A program made the position numbers and the translations under genes. This document shows, in pieces, positions 14,708 through 22,281 of a DNA stretch of 23,502 nt (positions within the stretch are counted from its first letter, which is position 1; each line of letters begins with the position of its first letter). Location of the stretch: contig CAYGNI010000019.1 of NCBI GenBank assembly GCA_964351195.1, positions 1 through 23,502 of the forward strand, in the 5' to 3' direction. The notes under the pieces are model-generated. The model was not told the DNA's origin. It saw only the letters and a list, made by a program, of their open reading frames with translations, and searched no databases. This DNA is from TMED27 sp964351195. Lineage in GTDB: Bacteria; Pseudomonadota; Alphaproteobacteria; Micavibrionales; Micavibrionaceae.

Positions 14708-14924
14708 CCTTCACGCCGCGCTTTTTGAAATAACTTTGCATCATCTTGCGCCCGGCGCGGTTATTCTGCGAAAGCCGTTCCGGCTTAAATGCCGCCTCAG
14801 CAGCCCCTTCGGCCTGCATCGCGGCCTTCAGATTGGCAATATGCAGGTCGATATCCTCGTTATCCGCTTCCAACGACGCGTAAACCGCTTCCTTCGCTTC
14901 ATTCAGGGTCAATGCACTCATCAT
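14691..14924 (-). CDS. Small conserved-looking protein coupled to rluA, 77 residues
   Basis: I do not recognise a named family. It is mostly helical (LTLNEAKEAVYASLEADNEDIDLHIANLKAAM) with a basic C-terminal tail (RAGRKMMQSYFKKRGVKVVF). An AAAGGA lies about five to eight bases before the ATG pair at 14924/14921, so translation is likely. The 3' end overlaps the rluA start by 11-17 bp in another frame. The tight coupling suggests a role linked to RNA modification or ribosomes, but that is inference from position only. Confidence 0.75.
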   Translation of the reverse strand: MMSALTLNEAKEAVYASLEADNEDIDLHIANLKAAMQAEGAAEAAFKPERLSQNNRAGRKMMQSYFKKRGVKVVFET

Positions 14925-14968
14925 TTTTTCCTTTATTTTTAAAACGGTTTGATGCTACAAACACCGCT

Positions 14969-15091
14969 ATGGAAACGCAAGATAAAGATCAAGACAAAGA
15001 TAAGGCAAAACCTATAACCGGCGGGCACATCGCCCCCAAAGGCCACGGCGCTGCTTGCCCGTGCTGTATGCCCGAAGATGAAGACGAATAG
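14969..15091 (+). CDS. Possible 40-residue Cys-containing small protein
   Basis: ATG at 14969 opens a 40-residue frame ending at the TAG just before the pdxS promoter. The product is very polar: a Lys/Asp repeat (KDQDKDKAK), then GGHIAPKGHGAACPCCMPEDEDE with a C-x-C-C cluster and an acidic tail. The cysteine cluster preceded by two His looks like a metal or redox site and is not random-looking. No good Shine-Dalgarno is visible, and no family is recognised. The frame stays open further upstream within the antisense of the neighbouring gene, which is likely chance. Confidence 0.4.
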   Translation: METQDKDQDKDKAKPITGGHIAPKGHGAACPCCMPEDEDE

Positions 15092-15095
15092 ACTC

Positions 15096-15124
15096 TTTGC
15101 TTTTTTGCGCCATATATGTATAAA
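15096..15124 (+). promoter_or_regulatory. Predicted promoter of pdxS
   Basis: TTTGCT (15096-15101), 17 bp, TATAAA (15119-15124). The -10 is strong and the -35 partial. It lies 36 bp before the pdxS ATG, leaving room for AAGGA nine bases before the start. Confidence 0.5.
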
Positions 15125-15159
15125 TACCGCGACTTTCAAAAGAATAAGGATAAAAACGC

Positions 15160-16044
15160 ATGTCTCAGAATGTGATCAACATTAAAACTGGTTTGGCCGA
15201 AATGCTTAAGGGCGGCGTCATTATGGACGTTGTGACTGCCGAGCAAGCCAAAGTCGCCGAAGATGCGGGCGCCGTCGCCGTTATGGCGCTGGAGCGCGTA
15301 CCCTCAGACATTCGCAAAGCTGGCGGCGTTGCGCGTATGTCTCCGCCTGAGTTGATCGAAGAGATCATGAAATCTGTCTCCATTCCCGTGATGGCCAAGT
15401 GCCGCATCGGCCACTTTGCCGAAGCGCAGATCCTTCAGGCAATTGGCGTTGATTATATCGATGAGAGCGAAGTTCTGACCCCTGCGGATGAGCAATTCCA
15501 CATCAACAAGCATGATTTCAAAGTGCCGTTCGTTTGTGGCGCGAAAAATCTGGGTGAAGCGCTGCGCCGCATTGGCGAAGGCGCGGCTCTGATGCGCACA
15601 AAAGGCGAGCCGGGCACCGGCAATATCGTTGAGGCCGTGCGCCACATGCGCCAAATCAATGATGAAATCCGCCGCGTCGTAAACTCCGATGATGCGGAGC
15701 TGATGACTATGGCCAAAGATATGGGCGCACCGTATGAGCTGCTTAAGATCGTCAAATCCGAAGGCCGCCTGCCGGTTCCGAATTTTGCCGCTGGCGGTAT
15801 CGCAACGCCCGCGGATGCTGCGCTGTGTATGCAGCTTGGTGCGGAAACGGTTTTCGTTGGCTCAGGGATCTTCAAATCCGACAACCCCGAAAAATTCGCT
15901 AAGGCCATTGTCAAAGCCACCGCGCATTACAATGACCCGGCCATCGTCCTCGAAGCCTCAAAAGAGCTTGAAGGCGTTGCCATGCGTGGCACCGAAATAT
16001 CCGAGCTTGAAGAGCCGATGAAAATGGCCAACCGGGGTTGGTAG
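15160..16044 (+). CDS. pdxS: Pyridoxal 5'-phosphate synthase, synthase subunit
   Basis: PdxS (Pdx1) combines ribose 5-phosphate, glyceraldehyde 3-phosphate and ammonia from PdxT to make PLP. It has 294 residues, the normal length, and is highly conserved: KGGVIMDVVTAEQA with catalytic-site Asp23, MALERVPSDIR, PVMAKCRIGHF with Schiff-base Lys80, and MRTKGEPGTGN with Lys148. The C-terminal FVGSGIFKSDNPEKFAKAIV phosphate-site segment is intact. It forms a dodecamer decorated by PdxT in known cases. Its partner pdxT is on the same strand but separated by an unrelated gene. Most alphaproteobacteria use the PdxA/PdxJ route, so this route is a useful taxonomic hint. Confidence 0.98.
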   Translation: MSQNVINIKTGLAEMLKGGVIMDVVTAEQAKVAEDAGAVAVMALERVPSDIRKAGGVARMSPPELIEEIMKSVSIPVMAKCRIGHFAEAQILQAIGVDYIDESEVLTPADEQFHINKHDFKVPFVCGAKNLGEALRRIGEGAALMRTKGEPGTGNIVEAVRHMRQINDEIRRVVNSDDAELMTMAKDMGAPYELLKIVKSEGRLPVPNFAAGGIATPADAALCMQLGAETVFVGSGIFKSDNPEKFAKAIVKATAHYNDPAIVLEASKELEGVAMRGTEISELEEPMKMANRGW

Positions 16045-16054
16045 ATCAATTTAT

Positions 16055-16083
16055 TTGACATAATTATAGTGACTTGCTAATGT
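16055..16083 (+). promoter_or_regulatory. Predicted promoter of the orphan gene between pdxS and pdxT
   Basis: TTGACA (16055-16060), exactly 17 bp, TAATGT (16078-16083). It begins 11 bp after the pdxS stop codon. The -35 context (ATTTGACATAATT) resembles that of the 9095 gene. Confidence 0.55.
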
Positions 16084-16110
16084 GTAACCTCATTTTTTGG
16101 AGATTGCATA

Positions 16111-16578
16111 GTGCTGAGACAAAGACAAAAAAGACAAATAAACGATCCGATCCTGGAACAATGGGCTGTCATTGATAAAGGTGGCGCGCCCATTCTAACT
16201 GGTGACTTGCAAAACCATCCCAATATCAGCGGGAAAGTCGAATTTACTTCTGATGAAATTCACCAAATACTCAATTCTGAGCAGGAAGCAGTACGTAGGG
16301 AAGGGACTACAACGGATTGCACTTTCTCTGGTGTTCGCTACGTAAGCTTGGATACCAGCCAAGGTAGAATAGTTTTAGGGCGGCCCACAGATGCCTTTAT
16401 GCGCCATGTTGAAAACCATATGCCTAAAGAGACTATAAGAGAGGATGATTTAGCAGAGCATCCACATCTGGCTCGGACTGTTTTAGAAAAACTCTTCCCA
16501 AATCATAAAAGAGGTGTCGTAGCAGAGACAGCAATTGATGTAACTCCAGCAGGCGCATTGCCTTCCCCCAGATGTTGA
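16111..16578 (+). CDS. Hypothetical protein between pdxS and pdxT, 155 residues
   Basis: No family recognised. GTG start with GGAG eight bases upstream, and a good promoter of its own. It is more AT-rich than pdxS and pdxT. The product is soluble and rich in charged residues. Two segments resemble each other: TGDLQNHPNISGKV (about residues 30-44) and EDDLAEHPHLARTV (about 110-123), sharing D-L-x2-HP, which hints at an internal repeat. The middle part (FSGVRYVSLDTSQGRIVLG) looks beta-stranded. It splits a gene pair that normally is adjacent, and supplies the only clear promoter before pdxT. No link to vitamin B6 is evident from sequence. Confidence 0.72.
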   Translation: MLRQRQKRQINDPILEQWAVIDKGGAPILTGDLQNHPNISGKVEFTSDEIHQILNSEQEAVRREGTTTDCTFSGVRYVSLDTSQGRIVLGRPTDAFMRHVENHMPKETIREDDLAEHPHLARTVLEKLFPNHKRGVVAETAIDVTPAGALPSPRC

Positions 16579-16632
16579 GTGTACTTAAAATTGTTCTAGA
16601 CCTTTTGAGGTTAAAGACTTACATAAACGTCC

Positions 16633-17217
16633 ATGAAAGACAAACCAACCATAGGCTGTTTGGCCCTGCAGGGCTGCGTTGAAAGACACCGCCCGCATGT
16701 CGAAGCGGCGGGAGCGGAATTTCGCAGCGTGAAAACCGCCAAAGATTTCGAAGCCATCGACGGCTTTATCCTGCCCGGCGGGGAAAGCACCACGATGCTC
16801 AAGCTTATTGAGCGCTTTGATCTGTGGGATGTCCTCGCCGAGCAATTAGCCCAAAAACCGGTCTGGGGCATTTGCGCGGGCTCAATTTTGATGGCACAAA
16901 AGGTTGAAAATCCGGCGCAAAAATCTTTCGGCGTTCTTCCCATGACTGTCATCCGAAACGGCTATGGCCGACAGTTAGACAGCCACAATGCCAACGTTAA
17001 CGGCTACGAAGTCTCCCTCATCCGCGCGCCCGTGATCAAAGATATCAAAGGCAAGGTTGAAATTTTGGCTGAGCATGACGGCGATCCGGTGTGGGTGCGT
17101 GAAGGCAAAAACATGGCCACCACCTTCCACCCCGAACTGACCTTCGATTTCCCATCACCCATGCACACGATGTTCGTGGAAATGGTCAAAGCCGGCAAAC
17201 AGCAAAAAGCGGCTTAA
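16633..17217 (+). CDS. pdxT: Pyridoxal 5'-phosphate synthase, glutaminase subunit
   Basis: PdxT (Pdx2) hydrolyses glutamine and channels ammonia to PdxS. It has 194 residues, normal for the family. Class I amidotransferase features are present: IGCLALQGCVERH at the N-terminus, the oxyanion segment PGGESTTML, the nucleophile Cys81 in WGICAGSIL (the family more often has GTCAG), and His166/Glu168 in TFHPELT. RQLDSHNANVNGYE is the usual mid-domain motif in a variant form (typically RQxxSF). The start codon is fixed by homology; there is no strong Shine-Dalgarno. It is 54 bp after the orphan gene and 43 bp before the M32 peptidase gene. Confidence 0.96.
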   Translation: MKDKPTIGCLALQGCVERHRPHVEAAGAEFRSVKTAKDFEAIDGFILPGGESTTMLKLIERFDLWDVLAEQLAQKPVWGICAGSILMAQKVENPAQKSFGVLPMTVIRNGYGRQLDSHNANVNGYEVSLIRAPVIKDIKGKVEILAEHDGDPVWVREGKNMATTFHPELTFDFPSPMHTMFVEMVKAGKQQKAA

Positions 17218-17260
17218 GCCTCTGGTAAAAAACACCGCGCTGCGTATACTGAAAAGCACG

Positions 17261-18907
17261 ATGAGCATATTCACCAACGTCCTGCAAAAACTGCAAAACC
17301 TGAACGCGCCCGAAGCGCCGCCGGAGCCTTTGCCGCAATCCACAGCCAATTTCAATCAGCCCACCACCAAACAGGACGAAGCCCATGCCTGCGATAACTA
17401 TAACGCGCTCAAAACGCGCTTTCGCGATATTGGTCGTCTGAATGCGATCATTGAGGCTTTGGGCCGCGATTTCCTGACCGCCATGCCGCAAGGCGCATAT
17501 CAAAGCCGCCTTGGCCAAATCGCGTTTCTGCATCGCCGCATGCACGAAGACCTCACCGACCCCAAAGTCAAAGCCTGGCTGGATGATGCGCGCACGCATC
17601 AGCACGAGCACGAAGGGGATTGGGACGAATGGGATTCCGCCAATCTGCGCGAGATGACGCAGATGTATCTGATGTACGCCCATGTCGATCCCGAACTGAT
17701 GGAGCGCAAAGCATGGCTGTCTTATGAAGGGCGCAACCACCACAAGGCTCTGAAAGAAACAGGAGACTGGGACCAGGCTAAAGGCTTTTTAGCCGAACAA
17801 ATCAATCTCCACCGCCAGATCGCTGATGCCCGCTGTAAGGCGCTTGGCCAAACCTCGCATTATCAGGTTTTGATGCAGGAATTCATGCCCGACGCATCTC
17901 TGTCCTCGGTGGAAGAGCTGTTCAACAATCACGAAGAAGCCCTGAACGATATCTACCCGCGCATCGTCGAAAAACAAAAGGGCGAACCCGCGCCGCTGCC
18001 CGTGGATGGGAATTACGAGGCCGAAGCACAAATGTGGCTCAACAAATCAATGCTGGGTGTTTTAGGATTTGATTTCAACCGCGGCGGATTATACGAAACT
18101 GGTCACCACCCCGTCGAAGGCGGCACGGTGGATGATACGCGCCTCGTCATCAGCACGATGGATGAAAGCAATTTCCTCTTCTCCCTCAAAAGCGCGCTGC
18201 ACGAAGGCGGCCACGGCCTGTATATTCAGGGCCTGCCGCGTCACACATGGCGCTACCAGCCCGTCGCCATGGACCTTGGCGCCGCCGTGCAGGAAAGCCA
18301 GGCCCTTCTGGTTGAAATGATTTTCGGCCGCATGCATGAGTTTTTCGAATTCCTCGCCCCGCGCCTTGAAGGGCTGTTCCACGGCATGAATAATCCGGCC
18401 CTTTCGCCGGACAATATCTATTTGCGCAAAACCCGCATCAAGCCCGATGTCGACCGCAAAAAAGCCGACGAGGTCACGTATTTCTACCACGTGCTTTTAC
18501 GCTTCCGCCTCGAGCGCGATTTAATCGACGGCACCCTCGAAATCGACGATTTGCCCGAAGCCTGGGTCGAAGGCATCCATAAAAGCCTGGGCGTACTGCC
18601 TGAAAACCATTTGGACGGCTGCCTGCAGGACGTGCACTGGTTCGTTGGTAAATTCGGCTATTTCCCGGCCTATGCGTTGGGCCACATGATGGCCGCGCAG
18701 CTTTACTACGCCCTGCTCAAGGATATCCCCGATATGAAGCAGCAGATCATGCACGGCGACTTCAAAGACATCGTCGCCTGGCTGAACCGCGAAATCTACG
18801 CTCACGGTCGCTTAAAAAGCACATCTGTGATGCTCAAAGACGCCACAGGCAAAGACCTGCGCGCCGAATATCTCGAGCGTCACCTGCGAGAACGCTATTT
18901 ATCTTAA
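17261..18907 (+). CDS. M32 family metallocarboxypeptidase (carboxypeptidase Taq type)
   Basis: Cytoplasmic zinc or cobalt carboxypeptidase that trims C-terminal residues of peptides. It has 548 residues against about 500 in the family; the excess is a Pro/Glu-rich N-terminal extension (about residues 1-45). The metal site is HEGGH (His314, Glu315, His318) plus Glu345 downstream. Before it HPVEGGTVDDTRLVIST corresponds to the HPF-x-DVRITTR motif in altered form, and the normally HESQ motif reads QESQ (Gln344). The C-terminal LQDVHWFVGKFGYFPAYALGHMMAAQLY is typical. The ligands are kept, so activity is likely, but substrate preference may differ. It is 43 bp after pdxT and may be cotranscribed. 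Confidence 0.92.
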   Translation: MSIFTNVLQKLQNLNAPEAPPEPLPQSTANFNQPTTKQDEAHACDNYNALKTRFRDIGRLNAIIEALGRDFLTAMPQGAYQSRLGQIAFLHRRMHEDLTDPKVKAWLDDARTHQHEHEGDWDEWDSANLREMTQMYLMYAHVDPELMERKAWLSYEGRNHHKALKETGDWDQAKGFLAEQINLHRQIADARCKALGQTSHYQVLMQEFMPDASLSSVEELFNNHEEALNDIYPRIVEKQKGEPAPLPVDGNYEAEAQMWLNKSMLGVLGFDFNRGGLYETGHHPVEGGTVDDTRLVISTMDESNFLFSLKSALHEGGHGLYIQGLPRHTWRYQPVAMDLGAAVQESQALLVEMIFGRMHEFFEFLAPRLEGLFHGMNNPALSPDNIYLRKTRIKPDVDRKKADEVTYFYHVLLRFRLERDLIDGTLEIDDLPEAWVEGIHKSLGVLPENHLDGCLQDVHWFVGKFGYFPAYALGHMMAAQLYYALLKDIPDMKQQIMHGDFKDIVAWLNREIYAHGRLKSTSVMLKDATGKDLRAEYLERHLRERYLS

Positions 18908-18938
18908 CGTCATTGCTAGCGTTTTTAGCAACATTGAC
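18908..18938. repeat. Degenerate copy of the GTCATTGCGAG repeat end
   Basis: CGTCATTGCTAGCG (18908-18921) matches the left end of the element at 12789 (CGTCATTGCGAGCG) at 13 of 14 bases. A short stem TTGCTA/TAGCAA with a T-rich loop follows and ACATTGAC ends it, like a collapsed second arm. It begins at the base after the M32 gene stop codon. Confidence 0.5.
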
Positions 18939-18971
18939 ACATCCCCCAAAACCCCCTAAAACTCTGGAACT

Positions 18972-20393
18972 ATGACAAAATTTATATCCACACGCGGGCA
19001 CACGATAGCCGATGGTGCCAAAACATTCGAAGAGGTTCTTTTAACAGGACTCGCGCCCGATGGCGGGCTGTATGTCCCCGAAGAATGGCCCCAGATCGAC
19101 GTGCCTGCGCTGGCAGGAAAACCCTACGCAGACGTTGCGTTCGCCGTGATGTATCCGTTTGTGGAAGGCAACATTGATCCCGCAGACTTCCAAAAAATCA
19201 TCAAGGAAACTTACGCAGGCAGCGCCTTCGACCACGAAGCGGTAACTCCGCTTGTGCAATTATCGCAGCAGCACTGGCTGATGGAACTCCACCGCGGCCC
19301 GACAATCGCGTTCAAAGACGTTGCGCTGCAGCTTCTGGGCCGTCTGTTCGACCACGTCCTGAAGAAACGCGGTGAGCGTGTCACCATTGTCGGCGCAACC
19401 TCCGGCGATACGGGCAGCGCGGCGATCCATGGCTGCATGGGCTGCGATAATGTCGATATCTTTATCCTCCACCCTAAGGGCCGCGTATCCGATGTGCAGC
19501 GCAAACAAATGACCACCGTCGATGCGCCCAACGTCTTCAACCTCGCGATTGAGGGCACGTTCGATGATTGCCAGAACCTTGTCAAAGACATGTTCAACGA
19601 TGCGGAGTTCCGCAAGGAGATGAACCTTTCGGCCATCAATTCCATCAACTGGGCGCGCATCATGGCGCAGATCGTGTATTACTTCACGACGGCAATTGCG
19701 CTTGGCGCGCCGGAAAAGAAAATCTCCTTCAGCGTTCCGACAGGCAATTTCGGCAACGTCTTTGCCGCGCATTGCGCCCGCAAAATGGGCCTGCCGATTG
19801 ATCGCCTGATCATCTCAACCAACAAGAATGATATCCTCACGCGGTTCTTCGAAACCGGCGAGATGAAAATGGACGGCGTCGATGCAACGCTGTCCCCGTC
19901 GATGGATATCCAAATCTCCTCCAATTTCGAGCGCTATCTCTTTGAGCTTATGGACCGCGACGACGCCAAATTGCGTGAAGCAATGGAGACTTTCAAATCC
20001 ACGGGCAGCTTTAAAGCCGGCGATAATTTGCTGACGGCCGCACAAGAGGATTTCTCCGCCGCGCGCTGCGATGATGAAGGCACGCTGAAAATCATCCGTG
20101 ATTGCTATGAGGACACCCAGGAAATCATCGACCCGCACACCGCCGTCGGTCATGCCGGCGCGCTGCAATACGCGGATGAGATTGATGGCCCCATCGTCAC
20201 ACTGGCCTGCGCGCATGCCGCGAAATTCCCGGACGCCGTGGAAAAGGCGATTGGCATTCGTCCGCCATTGCCCGAAAAGATGAAAGACCTCTTCTCTCTC
20301 GAAGAGCACCTCACACCTCTTCCAAACGACCTCATCAAAGTCGAAACCTTCGTGCGCGACAACGCGCATGTCAGCAAGAATAAGGCCGCGTAA
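18972..20393 (+). CDS. thrC: Threonine synthase
   Basis: PLP enzyme that turns O-phosphohomoserine into threonine. It has 473 residues, the length of the proteobacterial form. The N-terminus MTKFISTRGHTIADGAKTFEEVLLTGLAPDGGLYVPEEWP is typical. The PLP Lys115 is in GPTIAFKDVALQLLG, followed by VGATSGDTGSAAIHGC, and the phosphate-binding VPTGNFGNVFAAHCARKMGLPI. The C-terminus has DPHTAVGHAGAL. It is followed one base after its stop codon by the M16 peptidase, a coupling seen in several alphaproteobacteria. Upstream ribosome site is weak (TCTGGA). Confidence 0.97.
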   Translation: MTKFISTRGHTIADGAKTFEEVLLTGLAPDGGLYVPEEWPQIDVPALAGKPYADVAFAVMYPFVEGNIDPADFQKIIKETYAGSAFDHEAVTPLVQLSQQHWLMELHRGPTIAFKDVALQLLGRLFDHVLKKRGERVTIVGATSGDTGSAAIHGCMGCDNVDIFILHPKGRVSDVQRKQMTTVDAPNVFNLAIEGTFDDCQNLVKDMFNDAEFRKEMNLSAINSINWARIMAQIVYYFTTAIALGAPEKKISFSVPTGNFGNVFAAHCARKMGLPIDRLIISTNKNDILTRFFETGEMKMDGVDATLSPSMDIQISSNFERYLFELMDRDDAKLREAMETFKSTGSFKAGDNLLTAAQEDFSAARCDDEGTLKIIRDCYEDTQEIIDPHTAVGHAGALQYADEIDGPIVTLACAHAAKFPDAVEKAIGIRPPLPEKMKDLFSLEEHLTPLPNDLIKVETFVRDNAHVSKNKAA

Positions 20394-20394
20394 A

Positions 20395-21657
20395 ATGACA
20401 GGACTTCGTACAACCACCCTCGATAGCGGCCTTCGCGTCATCACCGACGCCGTGCCCTCCATGCATTCCGTTGCGCTGGGCATTTGGGTGGGCGTTGGCA
20501 CGCGCAATGAAGAGCTCATGCATAATGGCTGTGCACATATGCTGGAACACATGATGTTTAAGGGTACAAAAAACCGCGACGCCACGACCATTGCCGAAGA
20601 AATCGAAAATGTCGGCGGACACATGAACGCCTATACTAGCCGTGAGGTCACAAGCTATCACACGCATATGCTCAAAGAAGACGTTCCGTTAGCCATCGAG
20701 GTTCTGGCTGACATGTATCAGAACTCAAGCCTGCCGATAGAAGAAATCGAGCGCGAGCGTCAGGTGATTCTGCAAGAAATCGGCATGTGCAACGACACTC
20801 CCGATGATCTGGTTTTTGATTACTATTATCAAACCGCATATCCAAACCAATCTTTGGGCGCTCCGATTTTAGGGCAAGGCAAATATGTTGAGAATATGAG
20901 TCACAGCACGCTGCTGGATTTCATGTGTCGCTATTACACACCAAGCCGCACGGTGATCTCCGCCGCAGGTGATATCGACCATGATGCGTTTGTTGCGCTG
21001 ATCGAAAAGCATTTCTCAAACCTGCCTAACGATATTAACAAAGGCTATGTTGCGGCCTTTTACGAAGGCGGCGATTTCCGCTACAAAAAGGATCTGGAGC
21101 AGGCGCATTTCATCCTCGGCTTCCAAAGCGTCAACCGTCTGGATGAGGGTTATTATACCGCTCAGGCGCTCTCAACGCTGTTGGGCGGCGGCATGTCTTC
21201 ACGTCTATTCCAGGAAGTGCGTGAAAAGCGCGGCCTTGTTTATTCCATCTTCTCTTTCAATTCTGGTTATCAAGATGACGGACAATTCGGCATCTATGCC
21301 GGTACAAGCCCGGAAAAAATGGGCGAAATTATCCCTGTCGTTTGCGATGAGATCCTGAAGCTTAGCTGCGACATCAAAGAGGTCGAAATTGAACGTGCAA
21401 AAGCACAGCTGAAATCCAGCCTTCTCATTGGCCGTGAATCCATGATGACCCGCGCCGATCAACACGCCAAGCACATGCTGTTTAAAGACAGCCTGTTCGA
21501 TATCGACGCATTGATCTCTAAGATTGATGCGATCACGCCGCAGAAAATTAGTACGCTCGCGGACAAAATTTTTGCCACCAAGCCGACAATTGCCGCATTG
21601 GGGCCACTCGATAAGCTCGAAGAGTACAATAAAATTGAAGAGCGCCTCGCGGCTTAG
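20395..21657 (+). CDS. M16 family zinc peptidase (processing peptidase type)
   Basis: 420 residues, related to the beta subunit of mitochondrial processing peptidase. The inverted zinc motif HxxEH is present (His48, Glu51, His52 in HMLEHMMFKGTKNRDA), with the third ligand expected in IEEIERERQVILQEIG. The second M16 domain includes the conserved GGGMSSRLFQEVREKRGLVYSI. There is no signal peptide. The first ATG after the thrC stop (20395) is used; the frame opens earlier, inside thrC, without a ribosome site. The gene is one base after thrC, so likely translated by coupling. It is convergent with yqgE/algH with 3 bp between stops. Confidence 0.94.
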   Translation: MTGLRTTTLDSGLRVITDAVPSMHSVALGIWVGVGTRNEELMHNGCAHMLEHMMFKGTKNRDATTIAEEIENVGGHMNAYTSREVTSYHTHMLKEDVPLAIEVLADMYQNSSLPIEEIERERQVILQEIGMCNDTPDDLVFDYYYQTAYPNQSLGAPILGQGKYVENMSHSTLLDFMCRYYTPSRTVISAAGDIDHDAFVALIEKHFSNLPNDINKGYVAAFYEGGDFRYKKDLEQAHFILGFQSVNRLDEGYYTAQALSTLLGGGMSSRLFQEVREKRGLVYSIFSFNSGYQDDGQFGIYAGTSPEKMGEIIPVVCDEILKLSCDIKEVEIERAKAQLKSSLLIGRESMMTRADQHAKHMLFKDSLFDIDALISKIDAITPQKISTLADKIFATKPTIAALGPLDKLEEYNKIEERLAA

Positions 21658-21660
21658 GCC

Positions 21661-22251
21661 TTATGCGTGCCCCGCTTCACCTGAGAGCATATTGGGATCG
21701 AAACCAAGCTTGGCAATCGCCATGTCCCACTTCTCATCATTGGATTCATGAAATATCACGCTAGGGTCCGGATCGCAAACAAGCCACGAGTTTTGCTGCA
21801 ACTCCTCATCCAGTTGCCCTGCGCTCCACCCCGCATAACCCAGAATGAAAAGCATATCCTCCGGCCCGTGCCCTTCGGCCACGGCTTTGAGCGCATCCAA
21901 TGTGCCTGTCACGCAAAACCGCTCGTCCACCTTGATCGTTTCATCTTGAATAAAATCATTGCTGTGTAGCAAAAACCCGCGCCCCGCATCCACCGGCCCG
22001 CCGCTCATCACAGGAATAGAGAGCGCATTCAGATCAATATTGATATTAGAGGTCATGTTCATTTGCTCTAACAAATGCTCAAACTCGAGCCCTGGTAATT
22101 TGTGATTGATCACAAGCCCCATCGCCCCATGCTCATCATGCGCGCAAATAAAAATCACAGAACGGTGAAAACGCCGATCACACATCGTTGGCATGGCTAG
22201 CAACAGCTTACCAACAAGAGATGATGGATTTTGATCGTCTTTTTCAGGCAT
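21661..22251 (-). CDS. YqgE/AlgH family protein
   Basis: 196-residue UPF0301 (YqgE/AlgH) protein. Family marks are LVGKLLLAMPTMCDRRFHRSVIFICAHDEHGAMGLVINH near the N-terminus, VMSGGPVDAGRGFLLHS in the middle, and LFILGYAGWSAGQLDEELQQNSWL towards the end. The biochemical role of the family is not settled; AlgH was linked to alginate regulation in Pseudomonas. It is divergent from the DsbD-like gene with only 30 bp between the two start codons, so their promoters must overlap each other or the coding starts. Confidence 0.95.
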   Translation of the reverse strand: MPEKDDQNPSSLVGKLLLAMPTMCDRRFHRSVIFICAHDEHGAMGLVINHKLPGLEFEHLLEQMNMTSNINIDLNALSIPVMSGGPVDAGRGFLLHSNDFIQDETIKVDERFCVTGTLDALKAVAEGHGPEDMLFILGYAGWSAGQLDEELQQNSWLVCDPDPSVIFHESNDEKWDMAIAKLGFDPNMLSGEAGHA

Positions 22252-22281
22252 AATTGTAATATAGCATTTAGGATGAAAAAT

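Noticed and set aside
19815..20624. 269-residue minus-strand frame across thrC and the M16 gene
   Set aside because: Spans two conserved genes on the opposite strand and matches nothing I recognise.
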